Assembly (NCBI GenBank): GCA_031556525.1
Contig: JAVBSS010000030.1
Coordinates: 1 to 64,000 of the forward strand
Source: JAVBSN01 sp031556525
Lineage (GTDB): Bacteria > Bacillota > Clostridia > Lachnospirales > Lachnospiraceae
DNA length: 64,000 bases
Direction: 5' to 3'
Each line of letters begins with the position of its first letter. Position 1 is the first letter of the stretch. Shown here piece after piece: positions 16,601 to 24,752 of this stretch. The notes under the pieces were generated by a model. It searched no databases. It saw only the letters and a program-made list of their open reading frames with translations, and was not told the origin of the DNA. Both the position numbers and the translations under genes were made by a program.

Positions 16601-17776
16601 TTAGTACCCTCTATTTGTTGCTTCTTCAATCATATATTTTAATTTGATATCATAAGAATGGTACATAGCGACTTTGTCATGTCCATTTTTTGCAATTTCT
16701 AATCGTTCTTCTTCGTTGTGTAGATAATAGTCAACTTTTTCAATTAAATCAGGAATGCTTTCATATACGACTATATCTTTACCTATTTCAAATAATTCAG
16801 GTATTTCAGGTTGATAGTTACTTATTAAGAATCCGCCACTTCCTAGTATATCAAATATTCTAAGTGGCAAGCCTGAACTGATTGGCTTGTTGGTCATGTT
16901 AAGGTTAATCTTACTACATTTCATTATATGTGGCATCATATTATTTGAATCAGCAGGGCCGCGTAGATTAACATTTTCAAGAGTGCTAGTATCACTTAGG
17001 GTATATAGATCTACATTGTAGTATTTAGCAAGAGCATTTAAAGTTCTTATTCTGTCTTGCTCTGTACATTTATATCCTATATATGTATCTGATATTATTC
17101 TTAAATCATTTTCCTCATAATCATCAGCTAATGGAACCCAGTTAGCACATTTTTTGAATTCTTTAACAAATTCTTCGGGTAAGCTGTCGGGAATGAAATT
17201 GTATCCTAATACATTTAATTGAGCATTAATTAATCCGTCAACATAGCCCTGTATGTAAGGTGGTATATTTTCTATGCTATTATATCTAGTTTTTTCTGAG
17301 TATAGAGAACCAACAAATGATATATCGCAATCGTATAGTTTGTGATGTTCGTCGGTTACATTTATACTATCCCATGTATCTATATCGCAAGCCAATGGTA
17401 GGTGAAATATTCCTTCAGGATTCTTATGGTAAAATTGGTTATATAGATCTCTATCAAATATGTATATATTGTTGCATGGATTTGAAATGGTATTTGAATA
17501 TAGCTGGAAGCAGGGACTATCAACAATCCAGCATATATATGGTACTTTGTGTATGTTGCATATTCTAGATATAATAGGAATGAAATTAACGGAAAATACG
17601 CAGTCAGGTTTCGTTTTTGATATTGTATCTGATAACAATTTTCCGTATTCCATATCATAATCAACACTATCTAACAATTTAGTTATACGAGTTATGTTAT
17701 ATCCAGCTTTTTGTAAGCCGTTATCTATTCCTGTTTCACAAATGCTTGTCCATTTGCAATATACTATATTTTTCAT
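16601..17776 (-). CDS. CgeB-like glycosyltransferase
   Basis: A 391-residue GT-B-fold protein of the CgeB/DUF3880 type. The N-terminal half has FSVNFIPIISRIC and YICWIVDSPC, and the C-terminal half carries KINLNMTNKPISSGLPLRI and LGSGGFLISNYQPEIPELF, the usual donor-binding segment of family members. ATG 17776 follows GGAGG (reading left); the longer in-frame start would run into a repeat. Members are common in Clostridia near flagellin genes and in spore-coat maturation. The acceptor is unknown; flagellin or surface glycan is plausible given the island at the window start. Confidence 0.85.
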   Translation of the reverse strand: MKNIVYCKWTSICETGIDNGLQKAGYNITRITKLLDSVDYDMEYGKLLSDTISKTKPDCVFSVNFIPIISRICNIHKVPYICWIVDSPCFQLYSNTISNPCNNIYIFDRDLYNQFYHKNPEGIFHLPLACDIDTWDSINVTDEHHKLYDCDISFVGSLYSEKTRYNSIENIPPYIQGYVDGLINAQLNVLGYNFIPDSLPEEFVKEFKKCANWVPLADDYEENDLRIISDTYIGYKCTEQDRIRTLNALAKYYNVDLYTLSDTSTLENVNLRGPADSNNMMPHIMKCSKINLNMTNKPISSGLPLRIFDILGSGGFLISNYQPEIPELFEIGKDIVVYESIPDLIEKVDYYLHNEEERLEIAKNGHDKVAMYHSYDIKLKYMIEEATNRGY

Positions 17777-17806
17777 AAATACCTCCAAAATTGTTGGGTT
17801 AACACG

Positions 17807-17934
17807 CACCTTGCTAAGTGATAATAGTATACCATATACACTAAATTCGAAAACACCTCATTAAGTGTATAGGTATGCATTCTCACTAAGCTCGAAAACA
17901 CCTTGCTAAGTGATAATAGTATACAATGTCAGAT
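17807..17934. repeat. CTCG/CTAAGTG interspersed repeats (two exact copies plus a divergent copy)
   Basis: The 26-base sequence CACCTTGCTAAGTGATAATA + GTATAC occurs exactly twice (17807-17832, 17899-17924). Between them lies a diverged unit with CTAAATTCGAAAACACC and TAAGTGTATAGGTATGCAT. The central 73 bases return with about 80-85 percent identity at 48558-48632. Intergenic; no ORF; function unknown. Confidence 0.75.
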
Positions 17935-17967
17935 GTGTAAAAGCAAATGGTAATACGCGTACATATT

Positions 17968-17976
17968 TGATATAAT
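17968..17976 (+). promoter_or_regulatory. Extended -10 promoter element
   Basis: TGATATAAT (17968-17976) is an extended -10 (TGn-TATAAT) 44 bases before the next start. The -35 region (TGGTAA) is weak, which fits an extended -10 promoter. Confidence 0.5.
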
Positions 17977-18019
17977 ATGCTGTGTAGGATAGAGATTTTA
18001 AACAAGTAAAGGATAGGTT

Positions 18020-18922
18020 ATGTCATATTATAAGCAACTAATTGCCTCTGAAAATATACCGGATGGATATGAAAGATGGAGTAAATATAGAAGAGAGACA
18101 ACAAATTTCATAACAGATTCGATTATCTCAGATAATAACGGGGGAATTGTTTTGGGTGCAGGAAGATGTAATGATTTGGACTTAGGCAAATTGTTACTTT
18201 CATTTACACATTTGCTATTAGTGGATAGAGATGTTGAAGCAATGGCAGAGGCGATTGTGAAGTATGGCTTGGAGAATGATAGTCGAGTAAAGATGTTGCA
18301 ATGTGAATTTACAATGGTTGAGGATGAGGATTATATTGAATTTGAATATATGTTAAGTGATAAGCGACCTGTTGAAAAAGTAATAGAATGGTTTAGCCAA
18401 TTTGGTAGCCAACGTGATTTTAGCGCGATTATAAATGGATACATGGAAGAGCTGAAAATAGACTTTAATACAATTATATGTGAAGGAATACATAGTCAAT
18501 TGATTATGAGGTTTGTTAAAATTTTTGATTTATATAAAGTAAATTATAGTGAAAGCGAATGTATAATGATTTATGATCAGATATGTATTCTGTCAGAGTG
18601 TATGAGTAAAAATATGAACGAACAAATATGTAATGTTAACGGAAATGAAAACATTTTTATAGGCTATGAATATTCAGTGTTCACGGATGAATCAATATGT
18701 AGTGCAGAAGAAATTATGTGTATGTTTGTTGAAGGTAAAGCAGCATTGGTTGGTAAGATGGGGCTTGCTCGAGTAGAGGGTGCATACCAATGTGAAGAGG
18801 ATATTTCGGATAGATTTAACTCGGGTGATATCGGTATTGTAGGATGGAGTTATAGTGTGTGGCCGTTTAGCGAGAATAAGGATTACTTAATGATTAATTA
18901 TTTATTGGATACTAAAAAGTGA
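18020..18922 (+). CDS. Conserved hypothetical protein with a methyltransferase-like Rossmann motif
   Basis: A 300-residue soluble protein. GIVLGAGRCNDLDLGKLL near residue 41 followed by LLVDRDVEAM near residue 67 resembles motif I and the acidic loop of SAM-dependent methyltransferases. The remainder is not assigned; the C-terminal part ends SYSVWPFSENKDYLMIN. No membrane segment. It stands alone between an extended -10 promoter and a new promoter for the next gene. Methyltransferase activity is inference from the fold motif alone. Confidence 0.7.
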   Translation: MSYYKQLIASENIPDGYERWSKYRRETTNFITDSIISDNNGGIVLGAGRCNDLDLGKLLLSFTHLLLVDRDVEAMAEAIVKYGLENDSRVKMLQCEFTMVEDEDYIEFEYMLSDKRPVEKVIEWFSQFGSQRDFSAIINGYMEELKIDFNTIICEGIHSQLIMRFVKIFDLYKVNYSESECIMIYDQICILSECMSKNMNEQICNVNGNENIFIGYEYSVFTDESICSAEEIMCMFVEGKAALVGKMGLARVEGAYQCEEDISDRFNSGDIGIVGWSYSVWPFSENKDYLMINYLLDTKK

Positions 18923-18963
18923 TATAATTATGTGAAAATGTAAAAAATTAATTTTTTGATGTA

Positions 18964-18992
18964 TTGACATGTGTAACTATAGATACTATAAT
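18964..18992 (+). promoter_or_regulatory. Full-consensus sigma-A promoter
   Basis: TTGACA (18964-18969), 17-base spacer, TATAAT (18987-18992): both hexamers match consensus exactly. It drives the coiled-coil gene at 19036 and probably the AbiEi-like gene behind it. Confidence 0.9.
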
Positions 18993-19035
18993 AATATTTA
19001 GATGAACGTATACAATTTGATTATAGGAGGATTTA

Positions 19036-19515
19036 ATGAATAAGGAAGATGTGATAGTTTTTAGAGGATTAATGAAAGAAGTAATGACTGAAGTTTTGAA
19101 TGATGTTGTAATTCCTAGATTAGATAGATTAGAAGAGCGGATGGATAGTTTGGAAGCTAGGATGGACAGTTTGGAAGCTAGGATGGACAAACTAGAAGAT
19201 ACGATGAATAATGAGGTGTTGCCAAGATTAGGGAAACTAGAAGATGCAATGAATAATGAGGTATTGCCAAGATTAGGGAAACTAGAAGATACGATGAGCG
19301 ATGAGGTATTGCCAAGATTAAGTAAGATAGAGAACATGATGAGCTATGATATGATTCCTAAGTTGAATGTAATTATAGAAGGGGAAGACTTGCTTCTTAC
19401 GAAATATGAGTTTAATATAAGGATAAGCAAGGTTGAATTCGAAGTGCAGAAGATAACGCCGATTATCGATATTGTGTCTAGACATAGTGAGATACTAAGC
19501 AATTTAATAGCATAA
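19036..19515 (+). CDS. Coiled-coil protein with tandem 7- and 15-residue repeats
   Basis: A 159-residue acidic protein. After about 30 residues it shows heptads (RMDSLEA repeated) and then four copies of a 15-residue unit of the form LEDxMNNEVLPRLGK, the last diverged. The heptad pattern predicts a long parallel coiled coil; the C-terminal 50 residues (FNIRISKVEFEVQKI) continue it. No membrane segment. The sequence resembles the helical repeats of tail-fibre or plasmid coiled-coil proteins, but I assign no function. Repeat number can vary by slippage (see the repeat entry). Ribosome binding site AGGAGG. Confidence 0.75.
   Translation: MNKEDVIVFRGLMKEVMTEVLNDVVIPRLDRLEERMDSLEARMDSLEARMDKLEDTMNNEVLPRLGKLEDAMNNEVLPRLGKLEDTMSDEVLPRLSKIENMMSYDMIPKLNVIIEGEDLLLTKYEFNIRISKVEFEVQKITPIIDIVSRHSEILSNLIA
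19192..19371 (+). repeat. 45-base tandem repeats within the coiled-coil gene
   Basis: Four units: 19192-19236, 19237-19281, 19282-19326 and a diverged 19327-19371. The first three are nearly identical at the DNA level, which points to recent duplication and a potentially variable copy number. Confidence 0.85.
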
Positions 19516-19553
19516 GATGACGAAAGATTGTTTAATAGGAGAGGAATTAGTAT

Positions 19554-20147
19554 ATGTTATTGAGCACATACGAAAACGTAATTAATCTATTTATGAAGAA
19601 TAATAATTATATGAGTTTTGAAATGCTTAGAGAAGCTGGGGTTACAATTGCTCAGATTAATGAATTGTTGGATAGGAAAGATATTTATAAGATATCAAGG
19701 GGTTGGTATGGATTATTTAATGTTAAAAAACCAGATAATTATAAAATGATAGAACTTACTTTGCTTAATCCTAAGATTATTATTTGTAATCAGAGTGCGG
19801 CGTTTTGCCATGGGTTAATTGATGAGGAACCAGAAGAAGTTTCGTTTGCAACTAGAAGAACGGATAGAAGTAAGATGAGTATATATTTTCCTGTAAATAG
19901 GCATTATTTTTCAGATGCTAGCTTTGATAGCAATATAGATATATTGAAGACAGATGTAGCAGATATTAGAATAACATCGGTTGATAAGACAGTATGCGAT
20001 TGTATTAGATTTGATTATCAGATTGGCAGAGATATAACAGAGGCTATTGTTGAGAGATATTTAATTCATCAAGATAAAAATATTCCCAGATTGAAATATT
20101 ATGCAATGCAAATGAAGATTAGCAAATACATTAATGAGTATTTGTAA
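19554..20147 (+). CDS. AbiEi-like antitoxin/transcriptional regulator domain protein
   Basis: A 197-residue protein of the AbiEi type. The N-terminal winged-helix segment (FEMLREAGVTIAQINELL, KISRGWYGLF) is the usual AbiEi antitoxin_4 domain. The C-terminal part has the nucleotidyltransferase-antitoxin pattern NQSAAFCHGLIDEEPEEVSF. Family members repress their own operon and neutralise the AbiEii toxin. No AbiEii-like nucleotidyltransferase follows; the next gene is a carboxylase with its own promoter. It is therefore an orphan antitoxin-type regulator. GGAGAGG precedes ATG 19554. Confidence 0.75.
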   Translation: MLLSTYENVINLFMKNNNYMSFEMLREAGVTIAQINELLDRKDIYKISRGWYGLFNVKKPDNYKMIELTLLNPKIIICNQSAAFCHGLIDEEPEEVSFATRRTDRSKMSIYFPVNRHYFSDASFDSNIDILKTDVADIRITSVDKTVCDCIRFDYQIGRDITEAIVERYLIHQDKNIPRLKYYAMQMKISKYINEYL

Positions 20148-20174
20148 GGGTGGTATATAGCACCTATAATTCAC

Positions 20175-20203
20175 TTGCAAGAATAAGTAAAAAGGTGTAT
20201 AGT
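20175..20203 (+). promoter_or_regulatory. Sigma-A promoter of the acyl-CoA carboxylase gene
   Basis: TTGCAA (20175-20180), 17-base spacer, TATAGT (20198-20203), 67 bases upstream of the start codon. Confidence 0.75.
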
Positions 20204-20269
20204 ATGCTTTGAAGTAAAATAGTTTGACTATCAAAACACTTTTTTGAGGGCACATGGAGGAATATAATT

Positions 20270-21811
20270 ATGTGGAAAGAAGCAATAGAACAATTAGACA
20301 ACTATAGGGAAAAAGCCAGATTAGGTGGCGGACAAGATAAATTAGACAAACAACATTCTCAAGGGAAACTTACTGCAAGAGAGAGAATAGACATATTAGT
20401 AGACAAAGGAACGTTTGTTGAAGTAGATGATTTAGTAGAATCAAGAATAGATGATTTTGGATTGGATAAGAAAAGAGTTCCTGGAGATGGCGTAGTTACA
20501 GGTTATGGTAAGGTAAATGGAAGACTAGTTTTTGTATCTTCTGAAGACTTTACGGTTATTGGTGGAAGTTTAGGTGAGTATCATTCTCTAAAGATATGTA
20601 GACTTCAAGACATGGCAATGAAGATGAAAGCACCGATGATTTGTATAAATGATAGTGGCGGAGCTCGTATTGAGGAAGGAATAAGTTCTCTAAGTGGATA
20701 TAGCGGAATATTTTTAAGACATACTAAAGCATCTGGAGTTATTCCTCAAATAGCAGTTATACTTGGACCATGTTCAGGAGGAGCGTGTTATGCCCCTGCT
20801 ATATGTGATTATATATTTATGGTTAAAGAAACATCTAAGATGTTTATTACTGGACCTCAAGTTGTTAAGTCGGTAATAGGCGAGGATATATCTGTAGAAG
20901 AATTAGGAGGAGCAGAGGTTCACTCTAAAACAAGTGGTGTAAATCATTTCTTATATGAGAGAGAAGTAGATTGTTTAGGCGGAGTAAGAAAATTACTATC
21001 ATACTTACCGCAGAGTAACGAAGATATGCCGCCAATAGAGGCAGGGAAACCAGTAGATTTATCAAAAGAGATAGTAAATATCGTGCCTGATAATCCTAAG
21101 AAGGGTTATGATGTACATGATGTAATAGATACAATTATAGATAAGGGCTCTTTCTTTGAAGTGCACAAGAACTGGGCGAAGAACATAGTTGTAGGATTTG
21201 CAAGAATGGATAGTGAAGTAATAGGTGTTGTAGCCAACCAAGCTAACTTTATGGGTGGCTCGCTAGATGTTAATGCATCGGATAAGGCGGCAAGATTTAT
21301 AAGATTTTGTGATTGTTTTAATATACCACTAGTTACATTGGTTGATGTACCAGCATTCTTACCTGGTAAGAATCAAGAACATAATGGAATTATTAGACAT
21401 GGTGCTAAGATGTTATTTGCATATTCAGAGGCAACAGTTCCTAAGATATCATTAATTATGCGTAAAGCTTATGGCGGAGCATATATAGCAATGAATTCCA
21501 AGGAGATGGGAGCGGACATTGTATATGCATGGCCTATAGCAGAGATAGCCGTAATGGGTGCAGAAGGTGCAGTAAATATTGTTTCAAGAAGAGAGATAAT
21601 ATCCGCAGAGAATCCGCAAGCGAAGAGAGAAGAACTTATCAAGAAATATGAAGATAGATTCCTTAATCCTTATATAGCAGCTTCAAGGGGATATGTAGAT
21701 GAAGTCATTAAGCCGGAAGAGACAAAAGAGAAGTTAAAAGCTGCATTAGATATGTTAAGAAATAAACAGGAAGATAATCCGTACAAAAAACATGGTAATA
21801 TACCACTATAA
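20270..21811 (+). CDS. Acyl-CoA carboxylase beta subunit / methylmalonyl-CoA decarboxylase alpha
   Basis: A 513-residue carboxyltransferase of the PccB/MmdA family, which moves CO2 between biotin and an acyl-CoA such as propionyl-CoA or methylmalonyl-CoA. KLTARERIDILVDKGTF opens the domain; the two oxyanion regions are GGARIEEGISSL and PCSGGACYAPA in the N-half, and the C-half has KAYGGAYIAMNSKEMGAD and VMGAEGAVNIV. Length matches the family. No biotin carrier, carboxylase or Na-pump subunit lies beside it, so the reaction and partner cannot be settled here. It has its own promoter and is followed by an 83-bp repeat. Confidence 0.9.
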   Translation: MWKEAIEQLDNYREKARLGGGQDKLDKQHSQGKLTARERIDILVDKGTFVEVDDLVESRIDDFGLDKKRVPGDGVVTGYGKVNGRLVFVSSEDFTVIGGSLGEYHSLKICRLQDMAMKMKAPMICINDSGGARIEEGISSLSGYSGIFLRHTKASGVIPQIAVILGPCSGGACYAPAICDYIFMVKETSKMFITGPQVVKSVIGEDISVEELGGAEVHSKTSGVNHFLYEREVDCLGGVRKLLSYLPQSNEDMPPIEAGKPVDLSKEIVNIVPDNPKKGYDVHDVIDTIIDKGSFFEVHKNWAKNIVVGFARMDSEVIGVVANQANFMGGSLDVNASDKAARFIRFCDCFNIPLVTLVDVPAFLPGKNQEHNGIIRHGAKMLFAYSEATVPKISLIMRKAYGGAYIAMNSKEMGADIVYAWPIAEIAVMGAEGAVNIVSRREIISAENPQAKREELIKKYEDRFLNPYIAASRGYVDEVIKPEETKEKLKAALDMLRNKQEDNPYKKHGNIPL

Positions 21812-21894
21812 TATAATGAGCGCAAGGGAACTTGGGAGAACGTAGCTCTCACACAACGACTGGCGAATGTAATCATAAGCTTTGCTTATGATAT
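21812..21894 (+). repeat. 83-bp interspersed repeat, left copy
   Basis: This copy and the one at 22277-22359 match at 71 of 83 positions by my alignment, without gaps. Both hold the hairpins around CGTAGCTCTC and ATCATAAGC-TTT-GCTTATGAT (21872-21892). The two copies bracket the stefin-like gene. The rest of the gap (21895-21988) is AT-rich with no other feature. Confidence 0.8.
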
Positions 21895-21988
21895 GTAAGT
21901 ACCTATATTAGAATATAATTATTACTCAGAACATTGAAAAAATGGAAAGCATATATTAATTATATATGTATTTTAGAGGGGAATAGTT

Positions 21989-22267
21989 ATGGATGGTTTG
22001 CAAGTTGGTGGATATACACCGTTTAGATGTGTGAGAACACAAGAAGTAAGAGATCTTAGAACGGTATTGAGAGATTGGCAAGATGTTTTCTTTGAACCGT
22101 TAATTGTTGCTACACAAGTAGTGCATGGGACAAATTATTGCTTTATAGGGAATTTAAGTGTTTTACCACAAAGTGGGAAATCGAGATTGATAAAGATTAT
22201 TATGTTTGTTCCGATACCAGGTGAGGGGCAGCCAGAGATAGTAGATGTAGAAGATATTGATATTTGA
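21989..22267 (+). CDS. Stefin (cystatin family 1)-like cysteine peptidase inhibitor
   Basis: A 92-residue protein with the three contact elements of cystatins in the right order and spacing: Gly-Gly near the N-terminus (residues 7-8), QVVHG-TNY at 43-50 (consensus QVVAG-TNY) and a proline-rich second loop PIPGEGQP at 75-82. It has no signal peptide and no disulfide pattern, as in stefins of about 98 residues. Stefins block papain-like (C1A) peptidases by wedging these loops into the active site. A papain-family peptidase gene lies at 55133-56824 in this window. Bacterial stefins are rare in the literature, so the assignment is an inference from motifs and length. Ribosome binding site AGAGGGG. 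Confidence 0.72.
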   Translation: MDGLQVGGYTPFRCVRTQEVRDLRTVLRDWQDVFFEPLIVATQVVHGTNYCFIGNLSVLPQSGKSRLIKIIMFVPIPGEGQPEIVDVEDIDI

Positions 22268-22276
22268 ATCACATTA

Positions 22277-22359
22277 TATAATGACTGCAAGAGAGTTTGA
22301 GAGAGCGTAGCTCTCACACAACGACCGGTGAGTGTGATTATAAGCTTTGCTTATGATAT
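22277..22359 (+). repeat. 83-bp interspersed repeat, right copy
   Basis: Partner of 21812-21894, same orientation, 9 bases after the stefin-like stop. It carries GAGAGCGTAGCTCTC (22300-22314), a hairpin, and a second hairpin from TAAGC-TTT-GCTTA. It may also act as a terminator or mRNA stabiliser. Confidence 0.8.
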
Positions 22360-22379
22360 ATTAGAATTAACATATAAAT

Positions 22380-22425
22380 AAAGGAGTTTATCATGTGTCA
22401 AAGGTGACAAGTGATAAACTCCTTT
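22380..22425. terminator. Bidirectional terminator between stefin-like gene and yesL
   Basis: AAAGGAGTTTATCA (22380-22393) and TGATAAACTCCTTT (22412-22425) form a perfect 14-bp stem with an 18-base loop between convergent genes, with A-rich and T-rich flanks. Confidence 0.8.
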
Positions 22426-22479
22426 AAAATGTTAATATATATACTGTGCTTGATTGCTACTAGTTGAGTCTGGTGAAGA

Positions 22480-23265
22480 TTACTTGTCTTCTTCGGTATT
22501 ATCAATGTCAGATATATCGTCTGAAGTAATAGGTTCTTCAATTGATATCTCATCGCAAGTAGTTGATTCTTTGCTAGAATCGTTATCATCAGAACCAATA
22601 TCATCAAGATTGAAATTCCCCTCTGTAATAACTTCTTCATCAGGTATATATTGTTTGAATATACTTCTGTAAATAAAAGCTTGTAAAAATGCTGCAGTAC
22701 CAGCACCTAGTATAAGAATAAGTATTATGCCGTATCCTGTAATAAATACAAGAGATATAATTAAACAAGGAATCGCTATTAATAACAAGGTCTGGGGGAA
22801 ATATTTTATGGCTAATAAAAATGCATTTCTAATAGTAACACCAATCTTGTTGTCGAATTTTGCTTGTAAAGGGAACAAATAAGTCATTATCAATATATAT
22901 AGTATAAGTAAAACAACGCTGACAAACAATAACGGTTGAGCAATCTTTTGCTTGTCTTGAGTCCATGAAACAAACCAGAAATATACATCAGTGGACAATA
23001 TGATACCTATAGCTGCGGTAATAAGCCAAATTATAGTTGATTGTTTGAAGTTTCGCTTGAAACTTTTCCAAAACATTTGAAAAATGTAACCGTCTTCTCT
23101 CGAAATAGAAGTGATAGCTGTATAATATAATGCGGTAGTTGAGGCGCCTATAGTAATAATTGGAATACAACTAATTACATATATTATTGAAAGAATGAAT
23201 ACATCAGATATTCTGGTTAATGTTCTAATAAAAATACTGTCAGGGCTAAATACACTATCCCACAT
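22480..23265 (-). CDS. YesL/DUF624 family membrane protein
   Basis: A 261-residue integral membrane protein with about five to six helices (VFILSIIYVISCIPIITIG, TIIWLITAAIGIILS, PLLFVSVVLLILYILIMTYLF, TLLLIAIPCLIISLVFITG, IILILILGAGTAAF). The opening FSPDSIFIRTLTRISDVFIL and GASTTALYYTA are the DUF624 signature. The C-terminal 60 residues are acidic, Ser/Asp/Glu-rich and cytoplasmic. In Bacillus relatives lie near sugar uptake genes; here it is alone. The start is ATG 23265, preceded by GGAGGA, rather than the longer frame. Confidence 0.85.
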   Translation of the reverse strand: MWDSVFSPDSIFIRTLTRISDVFILSIIYVISCIPIITIGASTTALYYTAITSISREDGYIFQMFWKSFKRNFKQSTIIWLITAAIGIILSTDVYFWFVSWTQDKQKIAQPLLFVSVVLLILYILIMTYLFPLQAKFDNKIGVTIRNAFLLAIKYFPQTLLLIAIPCLIISLVFITGYGIILILILGAGTAAFLQAFIYRSIFKQYIPDEEVITEGNFNLDDIGSDDNDSSKESTTCDEISIEEPITSDDISDIDNTEEDK

Positions 23266-23372
23266 GACTTGTCCTCCGTAGTGATACAAATTAATTAAAT
23301 AACATCAAAAATAATAATATAATAATTGCAAGGTATATTCAAGTTAAAAAATATAAAATAATTATAAAACTA

Positions 23373-23401
23373 TTGACAAATCTATGATATAACCATAATC
23401 T
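23373..23401 (+). promoter_or_regulatory. Promoter of the diaminopimelate decarboxylase gene
   Basis: TTGACA (23373-23378), 17-base spacer, TAATCT (23396-23401), 34 bases before the start codon. The -10 is weaker than the -35. Confidence 0.6.
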
Positions 23402-23435
23402 AGAATAAATTATACACGATTGGAAGGGTAGAAAC

Positions 23436-24683
23436 ATGAAGAAACCGTTTGTAACAAAACAACAAGTTGAAAATATGGTTAAGGAATATCCTACACCATT
23501 TCATTTATATGATGAAAAAGGAATTAGAGAGAATGCTAGAAAACTTAAGGAAGCATTTTCATGGAATATAGGATTCAAAGAATACTTTGCAGTAAAAGCA
23601 ACGCCTAATCCAACTATTCTTAATATATTAAAAGAAGAAGGATGTGGAGCGGATTGTTCTTCTTATACAGAATTATTGATGTCTTAGAAATGTGGAATTG
23701 TTGGTGATAACATAATGTTTTCATCAAATAATACACCAGAAGAAGATTTTAAGCTAGCTACTAAATTAGGAGCAACCATAAATCTTGACGATTTCACACA
23801 TATTGATTTTTTAGATAAGTTATGTGGTATACCTAAGAAAATAAGTTGCCGCTTTAATCCAGGTGGAGTATTTAAGATATCTACAACTATTATGGACAAT
23901 CCAGGTGATGCAAAATACGGAATGACACAGCCGCAAATAATAGAGGCATATAAGAAATTAAAAGAATTAGGTGCTGAAGAATTTGGCATGCATTCATTTT
24001 TAGCTAGTAACACAGTTACTAATGAATATTATCCAACATTGGCAAAATTACTTTTTCAAACTGCTGTTAAGATAAAAGAGGAGACAGGAGTTGCATTAAG
24101 CTTTATAAATCTATCAGGTGGAATAGGAGTACCTTATACTCCAGATAAAGAACCAAATGATATATTAGCAATAGGTGAAGGTGTTCGTAAAGCATATGAA
24201 GAGGTGTTGGTTCCTGCAGGAATGGGCGATGTGAAAATATTTACAGAGCTAGGTAGATTTATGCTTGCACCATACGGAGAGTTAATAACAAAGTCAGTAC
24301 ATGTGAAGCATACTCATAAGGAATATATAGGTGTAGATGCATGTGCAGTTAATTTAATGAGACCAGCTATGTATGGATCATACCACCATATCACTGTATT
24401 AGGAAAAGAAAATGAAGAATGCAATAATACTTACGATGTTGTAGGCTCGCTTTGTGAAAATAATGATAAATTTGCAATAGATAGAAAATTACCTAAGATT
24501 GATATAGGTGACTATTTGGTGATACATGATACAGGTGCACATGGTTTTGCAATGGGATATAATTATAATGGAAAATTAAAATCTGCGGAGATTCTTCTTA
24601 AAGAGGATGGATCAACTAAGATGATTAGAAGAGCGGAGTCGCCAGAAGATTATTTTGCGACATTAGAAGGATTTTGGGAATAA
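23436..24683 (+). pseudogene. lysA: Diaminopimelate decarboxylase interrupted by an in-frame TAG
   Basis: The last lysine enzyme: PLP-dependent decarboxylation of meso-diaminopimelate. The frame runs from ATG 23436 for 83 codons (PTPFHLYDEKGIRENA; YFAVKATPNPTI with the Schiff-base Lys; GCGADCSSYTELLMS), meets TAG at 23685-23687, and continues unchanged in the same frame to TAA 24681-24683 (KCGIVGDNIMFSSNNTP, NLSGGIGVPY, ELGRFMLAPYGEL, YNYNGKLKSAEILL). Homologues usually have Glu at the TAG position (a GAG-to-TAG change would do). Everything else is intact: 415 codons. It is either a recent nonsense mutation, a strain difference or a base-call error. Translational readthrough or a second start (ATG 23715) would omit the active lysine. 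Confidence 0.85.
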
Positions 24684-24699
24684 AATAGGCAAAAATAAG

Positions 24700-24740
24700 A
24701 CCCGTCATGTGATGTATGAATACTAGCATGGCGGGTTTTA
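24700..24740. terminator. Bidirectional terminator between lysA and cyclophilin
   Basis: ACCCGTCATG (24700-24709) pairs with CATGGCGGGT (24727-24736), one G-T pair, then TTTTATAAT; on the minus strand the tail is TCTTATTTTTG. Confidence 0.85.
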
Positions 24741-24752
24741 TAATGTGACTAA

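Noticed and set aside
17807..17934. A CRISPR array
   Set aside because: The repeats are few, unequally spaced, diverged, and have no unique spacers of constant length or cas genes.
23436..24683. TAG in lysA as a recoded (pyrrolysine or other) codon
   Set aside because: TAG ends several clear genes in this window and no suppressor tRNA or pyl gene was seen. A mutation or base-call error is simpler.
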